From positions 3,038,001-3,102,000 of the forward strand of contig CBDDLD010000004.1 of assembly GCA_965230605.1 (NCBI GenBank): a DNA stretch of 64,000 nucleotides, given 5' to 3'. The notes beneath the pieces are model-generated. The model was not told the DNA's origin. It saw nothing but the letters and a program-made list of their open reading frames with translations, and made no database searches. Position 1 is the first letter of the stretch; each line of letters starts with the position of its first letter. Positions 26,601-34,784 of this stretch are shown here, piece by piece. This stretch comes from CBDDLD01 sp965230605 (lineage in GTDB: Bacteria; Bacteroidota; Bacteroidia; Flavobacteriales; Flavobacteriaceae). The translations under genes and the position numbers were made by a program.

Positions 26601-26992
26601 CTGAACGTTTAAATCTGTATACAAAGCTCAATACTATAAAAACTGAGGAAGAACTAAAACAATTTGAAGCAGAGATCAAAGATCGATTTGGAGAGCTTCC
26701 ATTTCAGGTATCTGATTTACTAGATAGCGTCCGCTTAAAATGGGTTGCTTTAAAATTAGGCTTGGAAAAGCTCATCATGAAGCAAGACAAGCTTATTGGG
26801 TACTTCATAAAAGATCAACAAAGTGCATTTTATCAAAGTGATGCATTTACTGAAGTTTTACGTTTTGTTCAAATGCACCCTAAAGCATGTAAAATGAAAG
26901 AGAAGCAAACCCGAAATGGATTGCGACTACTCATCACATTTGAAGGCATTAATTCTGTGAATAAAGCACTTAATGCCTTAGAACAGATATGA
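23663..26992 (+). CDS. mfd: Transcription-repair coupling factor
   Basis: 1109 residues. Removes RNA polymerase stalled at DNA lesions and recruits UvrA. The UvrB-like N-terminal region, the RNA polymerase-interacting CarD-like domain (IGDYVTHIDHGIGKFGGL), the Walker A motif GDVGFGKT near residue 581, the DEEQ box at residue 682 and the C-terminal TRCF domain are all present, with helicase motif GRVGRS and GAGDLLGGEQSG. The start is GTG; no in-frame ATG precedes it after the promoter. It overlaps the transporter gene by 4 bases. Confidence 0.97.
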   Translation: MSKTHISQTYLQTLQLQNLQNSITQTENKVHLKGLVGSSLSFAIAEAFKLAERPFLVVFNDKEEAAYYLNDLEQLLNTKDVLFYPGSYRRPYQIEETNNANVLLRAEVLNRINSRKKPALIVTYPDALFEKVVTKRELERNTLKISIGDELSIDFVNEVLFDYKFKRVDFVTEPGDFSVRGGIVDVFSYSNDEPYRIEFFGDEVDSIRTFDVETQLSTDQIKKVSIIPNVANKFIEEKRESFLKYIASRTVLFLKNAEILFPRIDDFYNKAVEAFNELSETINHASPDELFCNSELLKRQFLDYPVVEFGPSAILSSETINFQIQPQPSFNKQFEVLINNLNENHHHGIKNFIACISEQQAKRFHDIFEDIDKEVHYQTIVLPLYQGFIDSEHKIAVYTDHQIFDRYHKFHLKNGYAKKQAITLKELTSLEIGDYVTHIDHGIGKFGGLQKIDVEGKKQEAIKLVYGERDVLYLSIHSLHKITKYNGKDGKPPKIYKLGSKAWKNLKQKTKSRVKEIAFSLIQLYAKRKLKKGFQYAPDSYMQHELEASFIYEDTPDQSSSTADIKADMESDRPMDRLVCGDVGFGKTEVAIRAAFKAVDNGKQVAILVPTTILAYQHFRTFSQRLKDFPVTVDYINRFRTAKQKRETLEGLKTGAVDIIIGTHQLANKNVVFKDLGLLIVDEEQKFGVAVKEKLKTIKENVDVLTLTATPIPRTLQFSLMAARDLSVINTPPPNRYPIESRVIRFSEDVIRDAVSYEIQRGGQVFFVHNRIENIKEVAGMIQRLVPDAKIGIGHGQMEGKKLEKLMLAFMNGEFDVLVSTTIIESGLDVPNANTIFINNANNFGLSDLHQMRGRVGRSNKKAFCYFITPEYSAMTTDARKRITALEQYTELGSGFNIAMKDLEIRGAGDLLGGEQSGFINEIGFDTYQKILNEAIEELKENEFAELYKDTGKPKQFVKDITIDTDFELLFPDDYVNNISERLNLYTKLNTIKTEEELKQFEAEIKDRFGELPFQVSDLLDSVRLKWVALKLGLEKLIMKQDKLIGYFIKDQQSAFYQSDAFTEVLRFVQMHPKACKMKEKQTRNGLRLLITFEGINSVNKALNALEQI

Positions 26993-27855
26993 GTCAAAAA
27001 AGCCACTTACAACATGTGTTTTGGTTAACAATAGCCACTGTTTTCATAAGCACATCCGGTGCCCTAGGAAAGTATATTGCCATGCCCTCGGAGGTTATTG
27101 TTTGGTGGCGATCCATATTGGCTGCAATACTCTTGTTTGCCTATTGTCGTTATAAAGGATTTAGTCTTAAAATAGAACGCCCAAAAGACTTACGCATTTT
27201 TATTCTAAGTGCTTTTCTCATGGGGTCGCATTGGATCACCTATTTCTACGCGCTTAAACTTTCTAATGTAGCCTTAGGAATGCTTTCGTTGTTTACATTC
27301 CCAATGATGATTGCCATATTAGAACCTTTGTTTTCTAAGGTTAAGTTTGACCCTATGCATATTGTCTTGGGCTTGGTTGTGCTCACCGGTATATATATTC
27401 TAGCCCCGGAGTTTAACATGGAAAACAGTCAACTCAAGGGTATTTTAATGGGATTATTATCGGCGCTTTGTTATGCTCTAAGAACACTGATACTGAAACA
27501 ATATGTTGTACGCTATAACGGAACCGCATTAATGTTCTACCAAGTCGCCATTTTATCTTTTCTATTGCTGCCAGTATTATTTTTTATGGATACTTCTGGT
27601 ATAAAAACACAGTTCCCTTATGTAATTTTATTAGCTTTACTAACTACTGCGATAGGACACACCATGTTTATTAACAGTTTAAAATATTTTAAGGTGAGTA
27701 CAGCAAGTATCATAGGTAGTGCCCAGCCGGTTTTCGGGATCATAATTGCTTATGTTTTCTTAAATGAAGTGCCTACTAAGAATACATTTATTGGCGGATC
27801 TTTGATCCTATTAACAGTTATTGTAGAAAGCATACGATCAAATAAAAATAGCTAA
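26989..27855 (+). CDS. EamA-family (DMT) transporter
   Basis: 288 residues with ten predicted membrane helices in two EamA repeats (GLLSALCYALRTLILK begins the second). The SAQPVFGIIIAYVFLNEVPT segment near the end is the usual DMT signature. Substrate unknown; probably a metabolite exporter. Its ATG overlaps the mfd stop, so it is coupled to mfd. Confidence 0.88.
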   Translation: MSQKSHLQHVFWLTIATVFISTSGALGKYIAMPSEVIVWWRSILAAILLFAYCRYKGFSLKIERPKDLRIFILSAFLMGSHWITYFYALKLSNVALGMLSLFTFPMMIAILEPLFSKVKFDPMHIVLGLVVLTGIYILAPEFNMENSQLKGILMGLLSALCYALRTLILKQYVVRYNGTALMFYQVAILSFLLLPVLFFMDTSGIKTQFPYVILLALLTTAIGHTMFINSLKYFKVSTASIIGSAQPVFGIIIAYVFLNEVPTKNTFIGGSLILLTVIVESIRSNKNS

Positions 27856-27907
27856 GCTATACTGGCCTGATTATTGAGGCCTTAGTGTTGGATAAAACTA
27901 AAGTATC

Positions 27908-29206
27908 ATGAAAAAAATACTATTCCTATTGGCTCTATTACCAACATTTTGTGTTTCGCAAAGTGTAAAAGGTAATTTTTCCCCTGCTGAGGAGTTTACT
28001 TATGCCTTTTTATATAAGGCTAACCCAAATGGTGCCGATTATATCGGCAGAGCCAAATTAGATAGCTTAGGTCACTTTGAGATTCCTATTGATACGAGTA
28101 TGACGCCCGGTATTTACAAGATTGTTTATGCTATCCCGCCTGAAGAAAACAACTTCGATTTTATCTATAATGGTAAAGAAGATGTAGTCGTTAATTTTGA
28201 TCTGGAAAATGGAGTGGATTTTAAAGCCTCAATGGAAAATAAACTTTGGACGTCTTATCAGAAAAGTATGGATGTCATTAATCAAACCATAAGTAATTAC
28301 TATAAAAAAGGAGGTGATGATAAAGATGGTTTTGTAGATATTATTAAAACGCTTGAAGATGCGCAACGTCAATATGAGGAGGCTTCAAAAGGGACCTTAG
28401 CAGCAACATTCATTAGTTCTAACACCCCTTACCTTCCAAAAGGTTATGAAGACATCTCTACCTATTCGCAAAACTTAAAGGCACATTACTTAAAGCCTAT
28501 CGATTTTAATAATGAATTATTACAAAGTTCAACATTTATTCAAGATCGTATTATTACATATGTTTTTGGATTCAATCCTTCAGATGACATCGAAACCTAT
28601 AAAAAGCATATTGATGATGTTGCTATCGCTATTAAAGACACTGATAACAACAATAAAGCGCAACTATTGTATATGCTTTGGAACAATTTTGCCAATATTG
28701 GTAATGAAACCATCGCGAATTACATTACCGACGAACATTTATTGAGTTTAGTACAAGATAGTACTCCGGAGATGGCTCAGAGTCTCATTGCTTATAAAAA
28801 TACATCTACTGGCCAAAAAGCACCTGATTTTAAAATCACTTATAATTTAAAAACACAGAATTTGTCTGAACTTAATGAAACAGATCACTATCTTCTAATC
28901 TTTTGGAGTAGTACCTGTGGACATTGCCTTAAAGAGCTCCCGGAAATAAAAACATTGATAGCTAATAAGCCCAATCTTAAAGTGATTGCCTATGGTATTG
29001 AAGATGATAAAACGAATTGGGAAAAGGAAATTAAAAGCTTTCCAGACTTTATTCATGTCATTGGTTTAGACAAATGGAATAACACCACAGTAAAAGCTTA
29101 TGGTGTCTCTGCCACGCCTACGTATTTCATCTTAGATAAAGACAAGACCATCATCAGCAAACCTTACGAACTTAAGGACCTGAAAGAGGTTTTAGATAAG
29201 CTATAA
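27908..29206 (+). CDS. TlpA-like periplasmic thioredoxin-fold protein
   Basis: 432 residues. A signal peptide (KKILFLLALLPTFCVSQS) is followed by about 290 residues rich in beta strands then helices, and a C-terminal AhpC/TSA-TlpA thioredoxin domain with WSSTCGHC (active-site Cys337 and Cys340) and the cis-Pro segment SATPTYFI. Such proteins are thiol-disulfide oxidoreductases of the envelope; the long N-terminal part resembles that of Bacteroidota TlpA proteins with a DUF4369-like region. A strong terminator follows. Confidence 0.85.
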   Translation: MKKILFLLALLPTFCVSQSVKGNFSPAEEFTYAFLYKANPNGADYIGRAKLDSLGHFEIPIDTSMTPGIYKIVYAIPPEENNFDFIYNGKEDVVVNFDLENGVDFKASMENKLWTSYQKSMDVINQTISNYYKKGGDDKDGFVDIIKTLEDAQRQYEEASKGTLAATFISSNTPYLPKGYEDISTYSQNLKAHYLKPIDFNNELLQSSTFIQDRIITYVFGFNPSDDIETYKKHIDDVAIAIKDTDNNNKAQLLYMLWNNFANIGNETIANYITDEHLLSLVQDSTPEMAQSLIAYKNTSTGQKAPDFKITYNLKTQNLSELNETDHYLLIFWSSTCGHCLKELPEIKTLIANKPNLKVIAYGIEDDKTNWEKEIKSFPDFIHVIGLDKWNNTTVKAYGVSATPTYFILDKDKTIISKPYELKDLKEVLDKL

Positions 29207-29227
29207 ATTATAAAACAGTATAGATAA

Positions 29228-29268
29228 GAAAAACGCTCAGAAAACAGATGTTTGTCTGAGCGTTTTGA
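29228..29268. terminator. Bidirectional terminator between the TlpA-like gene and the lipoprotein gene
   Basis: AAAACGCTCAGA (29230-29241) pairs perfectly with TCTGAGCGTTTT (29255-29266). A residues precede and T residues close the stem, so it can work in both directions for the convergent genes. Confidence 0.85.
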
Positions 29269-29289
29269 AACTAAATAACCAACCAAAAT

Positions 29290-30237
29290 TTAGCTTCTTG
29301 TATTGTCTCTTGGGTTATCTACTTTAGGTGTTTTTTGTTTACGTTTCTTTGGTTTATCTGTAAACGTTGTAATACGACCCATAGTATCTGATTCTCTTAA
29401 AAATTGTATATAACCACGTCCTGAAAACTCATATACCGTCCCAGATGATGGGTGGTACAATTCTATAGTCGCATCATTTATAACGCTGAGTTCAAAGATT
29501 TCATTGTCGAAGAAATCATAATCTAGTGTTAATGTTTTTAGATACATGTTCCCTTGAATGTTTCCTACACCATATACGCCTGTATAATCCCAAATAATAT
29601 TGTTAGGGTTATTTACATTCACATCTTGTGAGCTTCTAAAGGTAGAGTCGTTTCCACCAGACAAGAACTGTAAATAGTTTTCGTTATCAAACTCATTAAG
29701 TACACCGAACTCACTGGTATATGTTTTCTCCCAAGCTTCATATTCTTGTAAGAAATAATGGATGTTGTCATAAAACACAAAGTCATAATCGAACGTGCTT
29801 CTCTGATAACCATTAAGGAAATATGAGGTATCCGTATTCGGATTGTATAATTCTATAGTGTTATTGTCTATTTGATAGACATCAAAGGTTTCAAACCCAT
29901 CAATATCATGAAACGTATCTAAGATCATATTATAAGCATCATAGGTGCCAATAGGAATCCCAAATCCATTACCTTGCTGTCCAAAACCTACCAAATTGTT
30001 ATTCGCATATAGTAGCCCGTTTCTAAACGACACTGTAAATGCAATTTGTAAAAATGGGGTTTCACCAAAACCTTGAGTCTGATTTATATCTACATACCAT
30101 AACTCATAGGAATTAAGTAATTGATTCAATGTTATACCCGGATTAATGTCATCAACAATGATAACTTCATCTGTGTAACATGATGTTAGCATAGTAGCGC
30201 TGAGCGCAAATCCTAATAGTAATTTTAGAGTCTTCAT
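29290..30237 (-). CDS. Flavobacterial lipoprotein of unknown function
   Basis: 315 residues. The signal ends in a lipobox (TMLTSC, Cys at about residue 20). The mature part has an aromatic, Asn/Asp-rich beta-type composition with two related halves (each has a FDYDFVFYDN- or TLDYDFFDNE-type strand followed by an ELY(N/H)P segment), and ends in a basic tail (KPKKRKQKTPK). I recall close relatives in databases labelled nicotinic acid mononucleotide adenyltransferase, but no nucleotidyltransferase motif is visible, so I do not use that name. Start at ATG 30237; the longer frame begins at a TTG. Confidence 0.8.
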   Translation of the reverse strand: MKTLKLLLGFALSATMLTSCYTDEVIIVDDINPGITLNQLLNSYELWYVDINQTQGFGETPFLQIAFTVSFRNGLLYANNNLVGFGQQGNGFGIPIGTYDAYNMILDTFHDIDGFETFDVYQIDNNTIELYNPNTDTSYFLNGYQRSTFDYDFVFYDNIHYFLQEYEAWEKTYTSEFGVLNEFDNENYLQFLSGGNDSTFRSSQDVNVNNPNNIIWDYTGVYGVGNIQGNMYLKTLTLDYDFFDNEIFELSVINDATIELYHPSSGTVYEFSGRGYIQFLRESDTMGRITTFTDKPKKRKQKTPKVDNPRDNTRS

Positions 30238-30336
30238 AATCAAACGGTTTTAGGGTTACGATTTATTAGATTCAAAACGCGTGCCAAAAATTTAAACTCC
30301 TTATTATCAAATGCTTTAAAAGACTTTAATTTTCAT

Positions 30337-30344
30337 TACTTTTG
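30337..30344 (+). promoter_or_regulatory. -7 element of gpsA
   Basis: TACTTTTG, exact TAnnTTTG, 24 bases before the ATG at 30369. It overlaps the TTG that would start a longer GpsA, arguing against that start. Confidence 0.5.
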
Positions 30345-30368
30345 AGCAGTCCTTATTTAAATCAATTA

Positions 30369-31370
30369 ATGAGTAGTACTACTAAATATGCTGTTTTTGG
30401 AGCCGGAAGCTGGGCTACAGCCATAGTAAAAATGTTATGTGAGAATTTAGATGAAGTGGGATGGTACATGCGTAGTGTATATACCAAAGAACATTTACTT
30501 AAAGAACAGCACAATCCAAGTTATTTGAGTTCGGTAGAGTTTCATATCGAACAATTGAAGCTAAGTAACGATATCAATGAAATTGCAACATATGCCGATG
30601 TGCTTATTTTTGCAATCCCCTCTGCGTTTATTCACTCTGAATTAGAAAAACTTTCTATAAATATTACTGATAAAGTTGTGGTTTCTGCTGTAAAGGGGAT
30701 CATTCCGGAATCTGGTTTATTAGTAGGTGAGCATTTTCATGACATTTATAATATCCCGTTTGAAAATATTGGTGTTATAGCAGGGCCTTGCCATGCGGAG
30801 GAAGTGGCTTTAGAACGTTTATCTTATCTCACTATATCTTGTGCTGATCCCAAACGAGCACAAGAAATTGCTGATCGTTTATCTAGCAGTTATATAAAGA
30901 CTAAAATTAGTGATGACATTATTGGTACTGAATATGCCGTAATGTTAAAAAATATATATGCTATTGCAGCCGGAATTGCACATGGTTTAGGTTATGGTGA
31001 TAATTTTCAAAGTGTATTAATGAGTAATGCCATTAGAGAAATGAAGCGTTTTATTAAAAAAATGCACAAAATGAAACGCAATATTAATAACTCGGCTTAT
31101 TTAGGAGATTTATTGGTGACCGGATATTCTGTTTTTTCACGTAATCGCATGTTCGGAAATATGATAGGAAAAGGCTATACAGTTAAGTCTGCTCAAATGG
31201 AGATGAATATGGTTGCTGAAGGGTATTATGCTACTAAAAGTGCTTACCTGTTAAATGAAAAGAATACCAAAAAAACTCGACTTCCTATCATTAATGCTGT
31301 GCACGCTATTTTATACGAAGGTAAAAATCCAAAAAAGGTATTTCATAAGTTAACCGATCGCTTAGATTAA
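30369..31370 (+). CDS. gpsA: NAD(P)-dependent glycerol-3-phosphate dehydrogenase
   Basis: 333 residues. Makes sn-glycerol 3-phosphate from dihydroxyacetone phosphate for phospholipid synthesis. The dinucleotide motif FGAGSWATAIVKML opens the protein; IAGPCHAEEVALERLSY and the catalytic Lys segment VMLKNIYAIAAGIAHGLGYG follow. I start at ATG 30369 because of the promoter just upstream. Its stop abuts the convergent small gene with no gap. Confidence 0.95.
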   Translation: MSSTTKYAVFGAGSWATAIVKMLCENLDEVGWYMRSVYTKEHLLKEQHNPSYLSSVEFHIEQLKLSNDINEIATYADVLIFAIPSAFIHSELEKLSINITDKVVVSAVKGIIPESGLLVGEHFHDIYNIPFENIGVIAGPCHAEEVALERLSYLTISCADPKRAQEIADRLSSSYIKTKISDDIIGTEYAVMLKNIYAIAAGIAHGLGYGDNFQSVLMSNAIREMKRFIKKMHKMKRNINNSAYLGDLLVTGYSVFSRNRMFGNMIGKGYTVKSAQMEMNMVAEGYYATKSAYLLNEKNTKKTRLPIINAVHAILYEGKNPKKVFHKLTDRLD

Positions 31371-31766
31371 TTACTTTACTAATATGCCTCTTCTACCCAT
31401 AACAGGAATCTCTTGAAACGCTTTTTTATTAATACTGTTTTTAGTAAAGGTGTAGGTCTTATCAAAGAGTTGATTATTCTCAAAATAGGTCACTTTAAAT
31501 TGATTATTAAGTGCTAACACATCATCTTGTAGCAGCTCTATTTTAGCATAACTCTTTGCTGGTAATTTTTCTAATTTATGACGCATCAAAGACGTTTCCT
31601 TATCTCCATCATACCCTTTAGATAGAATAAGGAGCATCTCTAAATCTACATTCTTATCATTTATAATATAAGCATTCCAATCTTCTGTATTGTAGATATC
31701 GTTATGCTCCAAAACGACTGCTACATATACATCTCTTACTTCAGGTATTTGTATATCTTCTTTCAT
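31371..31766 (-). CDS. Conserved flavobacterial protein of unknown function
   Basis: 131 residues, no signal peptide or membrane helix. Beta-rich, with DVYVAVVLEHNDIYNTEDWN near the start and FKVTYFENNQLFDKTYTF in the second half. Relatives are, as I recall, often labelled phenylalanyl-tRNA synthetase subunit alpha because they sit near pheS; no synthetase motif is present here. Function unknown. Confidence 0.75.
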   Translation of the reverse strand: MKEDIQIPEVRDVYVAVVLEHNDIYNTEDWNAYIINDKNVDLEMLLILSKGYDGDKETSLMRHKLEKLPAKSYAKIELLQDDVLALNNQFKVTYFENNQLFDKTYTFTKNSINKKAFQEIPVMGRRGILVK

Positions 31767-31785
31767 ATCAGAAAATAAGTTTTGG

Positions 31786-31793
31786 CAAAAATA
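31786..31793 (-). promoter_or_regulatory. -7 element for the 131-residue protein
   Basis: Reverse-strand TATTTTTG, exact TAnnTTTG, 19 bases before the ATG at 31766; no clear -33. Confidence 0.4.
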
Positions 31794-31891
31794 ACAAGAG
31801 ATTCAGATAGAAAATAGTTAATTCTTACATAAACTTACCTTTCTCTCACTCCTAATTTTCTATTTTAGATAGATATCAAAAAACTTATATT

Positions 31892-32293
31892 ATGAAGTAT
31901 TACTGCCTATTGATTGCTCTACTATTTGCATCCTTAAGTTTTGGGCAAAAGGATCATAAAATATCAACTATAGAAACTGTAGAAGTATTAAATAATAACA
32001 AAGCAGAAGCCCTATACTATTTCAAAAACAATTGGAAGGTCTTACGCGATGAAGCTATTAAAAAAGGCTACATTCATTCTTACAGTCTCTTAGAGACCAC
32101 ATACAGTGAAGAAACGCCTTTTCATATTATTTTAATCACAACATACAGTAATAAAGAACAATATGAAAAACGAGAGATCCACTTTAAGGAGCTTATTGAT
32201 AATCATAGTTCGTTAAAATTGTTGAATGATAAAAAGCCAAGTGAATTTAGGAAATCACGTTTTAGCGCCGATCCGGCGAAACATATCCATTAA
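31892..32293 (+). CDS. Small exported protein of unknown function
   Basis: 133 residues with a signal peptide (KYYCLLIALLFASLSFGQ). The mature part has a beta-alpha pattern (EALYYFKNNWKVLRDEAIKK then SYSLLETTYSEETPFHIILI) reminiscent of the dimeric alpha-beta barrel or NIPSNAP type, but I cannot confirm the family. The 3' end is 4 bases from the convergent pheS stop. Confidence 0.7.
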   Translation: MKYYCLLIALLFASLSFGQKDHKISTIETVEVLNNNKAEALYYFKNNWKVLRDEAIKKGYIHSYSLLETTYSEETPFHIILITTYSNKEQYEKREIHFKELIDNHSSLKLLNDKKPSEFRKSRFSADPAKHIH

Positions 32294-32297
32294 GTTT

Positions 32298-33317
32298 TTA
32301 CAGAGCACTTTTAAATTGCTCTAAGAACCGAACATCGTTTTCACTCAATAAGCGAATATCACTAATTTGATGTAATAGTAAAGCTATACGATCTATTCCC
32401 ATTCCAAAAGCAAAACCCGAGTATTCATTAGGGTCTATACCACAATTCTCTAAGACATTAGGATCAACCATGCCACAACCCATAATCTCCAACCATCCCG
32501 TGCCTTTAGTCATTTTATAATCTGTTTCTGTCTCAAGTCCCCAGTATACATCAACCTCAGCACTTGGTTCAGTAAAGGGGAAGTATGAAGGACGCAATCT
32601 AATTTTAGATTTACCAAACATTTCTGTTGTGAAGTATTGAAGTGTTTGCTTTAAGTCCGCAAAGCTTACATCCTTGTCAATATATAAACCTTCGACCTGA
32701 TGAAAAAAACAATGTGACCTAGCAGAAATAGCTTCGTTACGATATACTCTACCCGGTGATATGGTTCTTATCGGTGGTTTGTTATTTTCCATATAACGCA
32801 CCTGAACAGAACTAGTGTGAGTACGTAATAAGATATCCGGATCGGTTTGGATAAAGAAGGTGTCCTGCATGTCTCTTGCCGGATGATATTCCGGTAAGTT
32901 TAATGCTGTGAAATTATGCCAGTCGTCTTCAATTTCCGGACCTTCGCTCACATTAAAACCAATACGAGAGAAGATATCAATGATCTGATTTTTTACTATA
33001 GAAATAGGGTGGCGGGCACCAATAGCAATTGGTTCTCCCGGTCGGGACAAGTCACCATAAATACCTTGCTCTTCTTCACTATTCTCTATGGCTTCTTTTA
33101 AGGCGTTAACCTTATCTTGAGCTGTCGTTTTTAACTGATTTACAACCTGTCCAAACTCTTTCTTCTGCTCATTTGCAACATTCTTAAACTCCGCAAAGAA
33201 ATCATTCAACAATCCTTTCTTACCAAGGAATTTGATACGAAATTCTTCGATCTCCTCTTTAGACTGTGCTGTAAATGCTTCTGCCTCTTCTATAAGTTCT
33301 TTTATCTTATCTATCAT
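32298..33317 (-). CDS. pheS: Phenylalanyl-tRNA synthetase alpha subunit
   Basis: 339 residues. Catalytic subunit of the heterotetramer. It has an N-terminal coiled coil, class II motif 2 (LLRTHTSSVQVRYM ... GRVYRNEAISARSHCFFHQ) and motif 3 (GFAFGMGIDRIALLLHQI). pheT is not in the window. A small conserved gene lies 36 bases upstream on the same strand. Confidence 0.97.
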   Translation of the reverse strand: MIDKIKELIEEAEAFTAQSKEEIEEFRIKFLGKKGLLNDFFAEFKNVANEQKKEFGQVVNQLKTTAQDKVNALKEAIENSEEEQGIYGDLSRPGEPIAIGARHPISIVKNQIIDIFSRIGFNVSEGPEIEDDWHNFTALNLPEYHPARDMQDTFFIQTDPDILLRTHTSSVQVRYMENNKPPIRTISPGRVYRNEAISARSHCFFHQVEGLYIDKDVSFADLKQTLQYFTTEMFGKSKIRLRPSYFPFTEPSAEVDVYWGLETETDYKMTKGTGWLEIMGCGMVDPNVLENCGIDPNEYSGFAFGMGIDRIALLLHQISDIRLLSENDVRFLEQFKSAL

Positions 33318-33353
33318 GATATCAGTTCAAAATGACTGCAAATTTAAAAAATC

Positions 33354-33710
33354 CTAGTCGATATACTCAGTTTCTAAAAAATAGTTTACGATAGCCTCCT
33401 TCATTAAAACACTCTGCTCTCCTGCTTTGAGATGCGGCAACTGCGCTTTGACTTTATAATGGGGCCATCCGTCTTCGTCTACATAGTCAAATTCATAATA
33501 CCCATAAGGCTCTAAAAGTTTGCATATAGCTATATGCATTAAATCTAATTTATGATCTTTTTTGAAAGCTCTATGGTATTGGCCTAACTCCTGAACTCCA
33601 ATAAGGTATATGATAGCATCGAGATCTAAAGTATCACCATCTGCAAATTGATGAGATAGCTTATCGACAACTATATCCCAACGTAATTTTAACTGTTCGT
33701 CTCTAGACAT
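33354..33710 (-). CDS. Conserved hypothetical protein upstream of pheS
   Basis: 118 residues, soluble, acidic. It contains LDLDAIIYLIGVQELGQYHR and LMHIAICKLLEPYGYYEFDY, a compact helical protein with no motif I can assign. The 36-base gap to pheS suggests one transcript. Function unknown. Confidence 0.75.
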   Translation of the reverse strand: MSRDEQLKLRWDIVVDKLSHQFADGDTLDLDAIIYLIGVQELGQYHRAFKKDHKLDLMHIAICKLLEPYGYYEFDYVDEDGWPHYKVKAQLPHLKAGEQSVLMKEAIVNYFLETEYID

Positions 33711-33766
33711 TCTACTGCTTATTATTCAGCTACAAATGTACAAGATAAGTATGATTTATCATGCAG

Positions 33767-33983
33767 TTAAAACATCCATTTAATTCCAATTCCGGCATAC
33801 TGATTTCGGTAAGATCTGAAGGGTCTGGCACTGATATCTGTATAATTTGTTGAACGAACTCTACTGTATAGCGTTGCCGTGAGATAGAACTGCTTATAAA
33901 TTTGGTGCTCCAAATCTAAATTGAAGTTGACATATTGATATTCTATCTTTTCACTTGTTTGGCCATTACTATCAAATGCATCA
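33767..33983 (-). pseudogene. C-terminal remnant of an outer-membrane beta-barrel protein
   Basis: About 71 codons without a usable start, ending in IEYQYVNFNLDLEHQIYKQF and a final segment NQYAGIGIKWMF then stop. Alternating polar/aromatic strands and a terminal Phe are typical of outer-membrane barrels. An in-frame stop lies just upstream of 33983, so nothing longer is encoded. It meets another remnant, on the other strand, at about 33984. Confidence 0.6.
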
Positions 33984-34190
33984 TTGCTTTACAACTTCAA
34001 TTTGTCGAAGAATAAGAAAACTAGAGGTGTATTCGGATTATCTTTCCAGAATATTTATTCACGTCAAATCCCATTATCTGTATTCTACAGGGTAGATACT
34101 GACCCTGTAACTGATGTTGATGAGTTAAATCGAATAGAACAATTATCGCTTGGGTTTACACCTAATGCCACATTTAGATTGTACTTTTAA
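33984..34190 (+). pseudogene. C-terminal remnant of a TonB-dependent receptor
   Basis: About 68 codons from a TTG, with the frame open back to 33939. The sequence GVFGLSFQNIYSRQIPLSVF ... IEQLSLGFTPNATFRLYF is the closing strand pair of a TonB-dependent receptor barrel, ending in the usual aromatic residue. The plug and most of the barrel are absent. No signal peptide; probably not expressed as a functional protein. Confidence 0.65.
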
Positions 34191-34235
34191 AACAATATAT
34201 TTCTATAAATTGTGTTAATTTAATAAACAGGTATT

Positions 34236-34784
34236 ATGAGTGTCATTGATATAGTTTTAGCAGCTTTACTACTTTTTGGCCTAATAAGAGGCTTCATGAA
34301 AGGCCTTTTTGTAGAGATTGCTTCTCTATTGGCACTTATTCTGGGCGTGTATGGTGCCATTCATTTCAGTGATTTCGTTGCCGGTTTCTTAGAACCTAGA
34401 GTAGACTGGAACGAAAAAACGATTAGCATTACTGCTTTCGTTATTACTTTTGTACTTATTGTTGTTGCAATAAGCCTAGCTGGTAAAGCACTTACTAAAC
34501 TTGCAGATTTTGCCGCACTTGGTATCCTAAACAAATTCTTAGGGGGTGCTTTTGGCGCACTGAAAATAGGATTGATCTTAAGTGTTATTCTTATTGTTTT
34601 TGAACGTATGAATAGTACACTGCCTTTTATGGATGAAGAGGATCTTAATGAAAGTGTATTGTACGATCCTGTGCGATCATTAGCGCCAATGATTTTCCCT
34701 TCGATTATTAATTCTGAAGAGGCTGTATCTGTAGTTGATGAGCTTGTGAGCAGTTTTACACAGAATCCTCAACATTCACCTTGA
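34236..34784 (+). CDS. CvpA family membrane protein
   Basis: 182 residues with four predicted membrane helices (about 4-22, 28-45, 64-84, 104-124) and an acidic C-terminal tail. The pattern IDIVLAALLLFGLIRGFMKG at the N-terminus is diagnostic for CvpA. In other bacteria CvpA is needed for colicin V production and envelope stress tolerance; the role here is unknown. The 3' end overlaps the convergent SulP gene by 29 bases. Confidence 0.88.
   Translation: MSVIDIVLAALLLFGLIRGFMKGLFVEIASLLALILGVYGAIHFSDFVAGFLEPRVDWNEKTISITAFVITFVLIVVAISLAGKALTKLADFAALGILNKFLGGAFGALKIGLILSVILIVFERMNSTLPFMDEEDLNESVLYDPVRSLAPMIFPSIINSEEAVSVVDELVSSFTQNPQHSP

Noticed and set aside
27864..27881. GGCCT/AGGCC hairpin between the DMT transporter and the TlpA-like gene
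   Set aside because: Only a 5-bp stem with no T tract; not enough for a terminator call.
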